A stretch of 64,000 nucleotides of DNA from an uncultured Peptostreptococcaceae bacterium (lineage in GTDB: Bacteria; Bacillota; Clostridia; Peptostreptococcales; Peptostreptococcaceae), in NCBI GenBank assembly GCA_947072565.1, contig CAMTIM010000023.1, forward strand, positions 1-64,000, written 5' to 3'. The notes beneath the pieces were generated by a model. It had not been told where the DNA came from and did not search any database. It worked only from the letters and a program-made list of their open reading frames with translations. Of the stretch, positions 63,919-64,000 are shown piece after piece. Every line of letters starts with the position of its first letter. Within the stretch, counting starts at the first letter, position 1. A program made the translations under genes and the position numbers.

Positions 63919-64000
63919 ACTTATTCCCCCTATAAATTCCTAGAATTCAAAAAATCCCGACTATCAATTTGAGCCTTACATGATTTTACCTTCTGTCCAT

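Overview
The window is very AT-rich (under about 30% G+C by eye) and densely coded. It looks like a chromosome segment of an anaerobic, spore-forming Firmicute of the Peptostreptococcaceae (Clostridioides, Paraclostridium, Paeniclostridium or Romboutsia type). The support is the block polC / rimP-nusA-ylxR-ylxQ-infB-rbfA-nrnA-truB-ribF-rpsO / pnp-ylxY-mlpA-ylmC-dapG-tepA-ftsK-mnmH-rimO-pgsA-recA-rny, sporulation-linked genes, a class B sortase and a class II cyclic-di-GMP riboswitch. I cannot name the species from sequence alone. No rRNA, tRNA, intact insertion sequence, prophage or CRISPR array was seen.

Layout. 1-5.2 kb: a YlbF-like protein, a cysteine-rich coat or exosporium-like repeat protein, small membrane and lipoproteins, and a tightly overlapped PadR / HAAS-domain / DUF4097 operon with a likely autoregulatory operator. 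5.3-25 kb: single-gene units, many convergent and sharing perfect hairpin terminators: M42 aminopeptidase, YjiH-like membrane protein, UgtP-like glycosyltransferase, M23 peptidase, glutamine synthetase, a DEDDh exonuclease, ExoA, GalT, aminotransferase, MarR, PurB, a degenerate tyrosine recombinase, a superfamily I helicase and a DUF523/DUF1722 protein. 25.2-54.5 kb: the housekeeping superoperon, all on the minus strand, covering RNA decay, recombination, chromosome segregation, translation initiation, ribosome maturation and replication. A sortase B gene with its own promoter and riboswitch sits between rpsO and pnp. 54.7-64 kb: accessory genes: an HExxH protein, a four-SH3 glucosaminidase, a ferredoxin-nitroreductase facing a LysR regulator, a DUF3791/DUF3990 toxin-antitoxin-like operon, a lipoprotein gene interrupted by TGA, and an FAD oxidoreductase.

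Most interesting points: (1) a cyclic-di-GMP-II riboswitch with perfect promoter and terminator in front of srtB; (2) the three-gene DUF3791-DUF3990 operon, with a palindromic operator over its promoter and a GC-rich cloverleaf-like element at its 3' end; (3) mutually exclusive hairpin and pseudoknot folds in the rpsO leader; (4) a tyrosine recombinase missing two catalytic residues; (5) a lipoprotein ORF continuing 55 codons past an in-frame TGA; (6) a G8 tract serving as ribosome binding site. All domain calls were made by reading the sequence; no database search was run.
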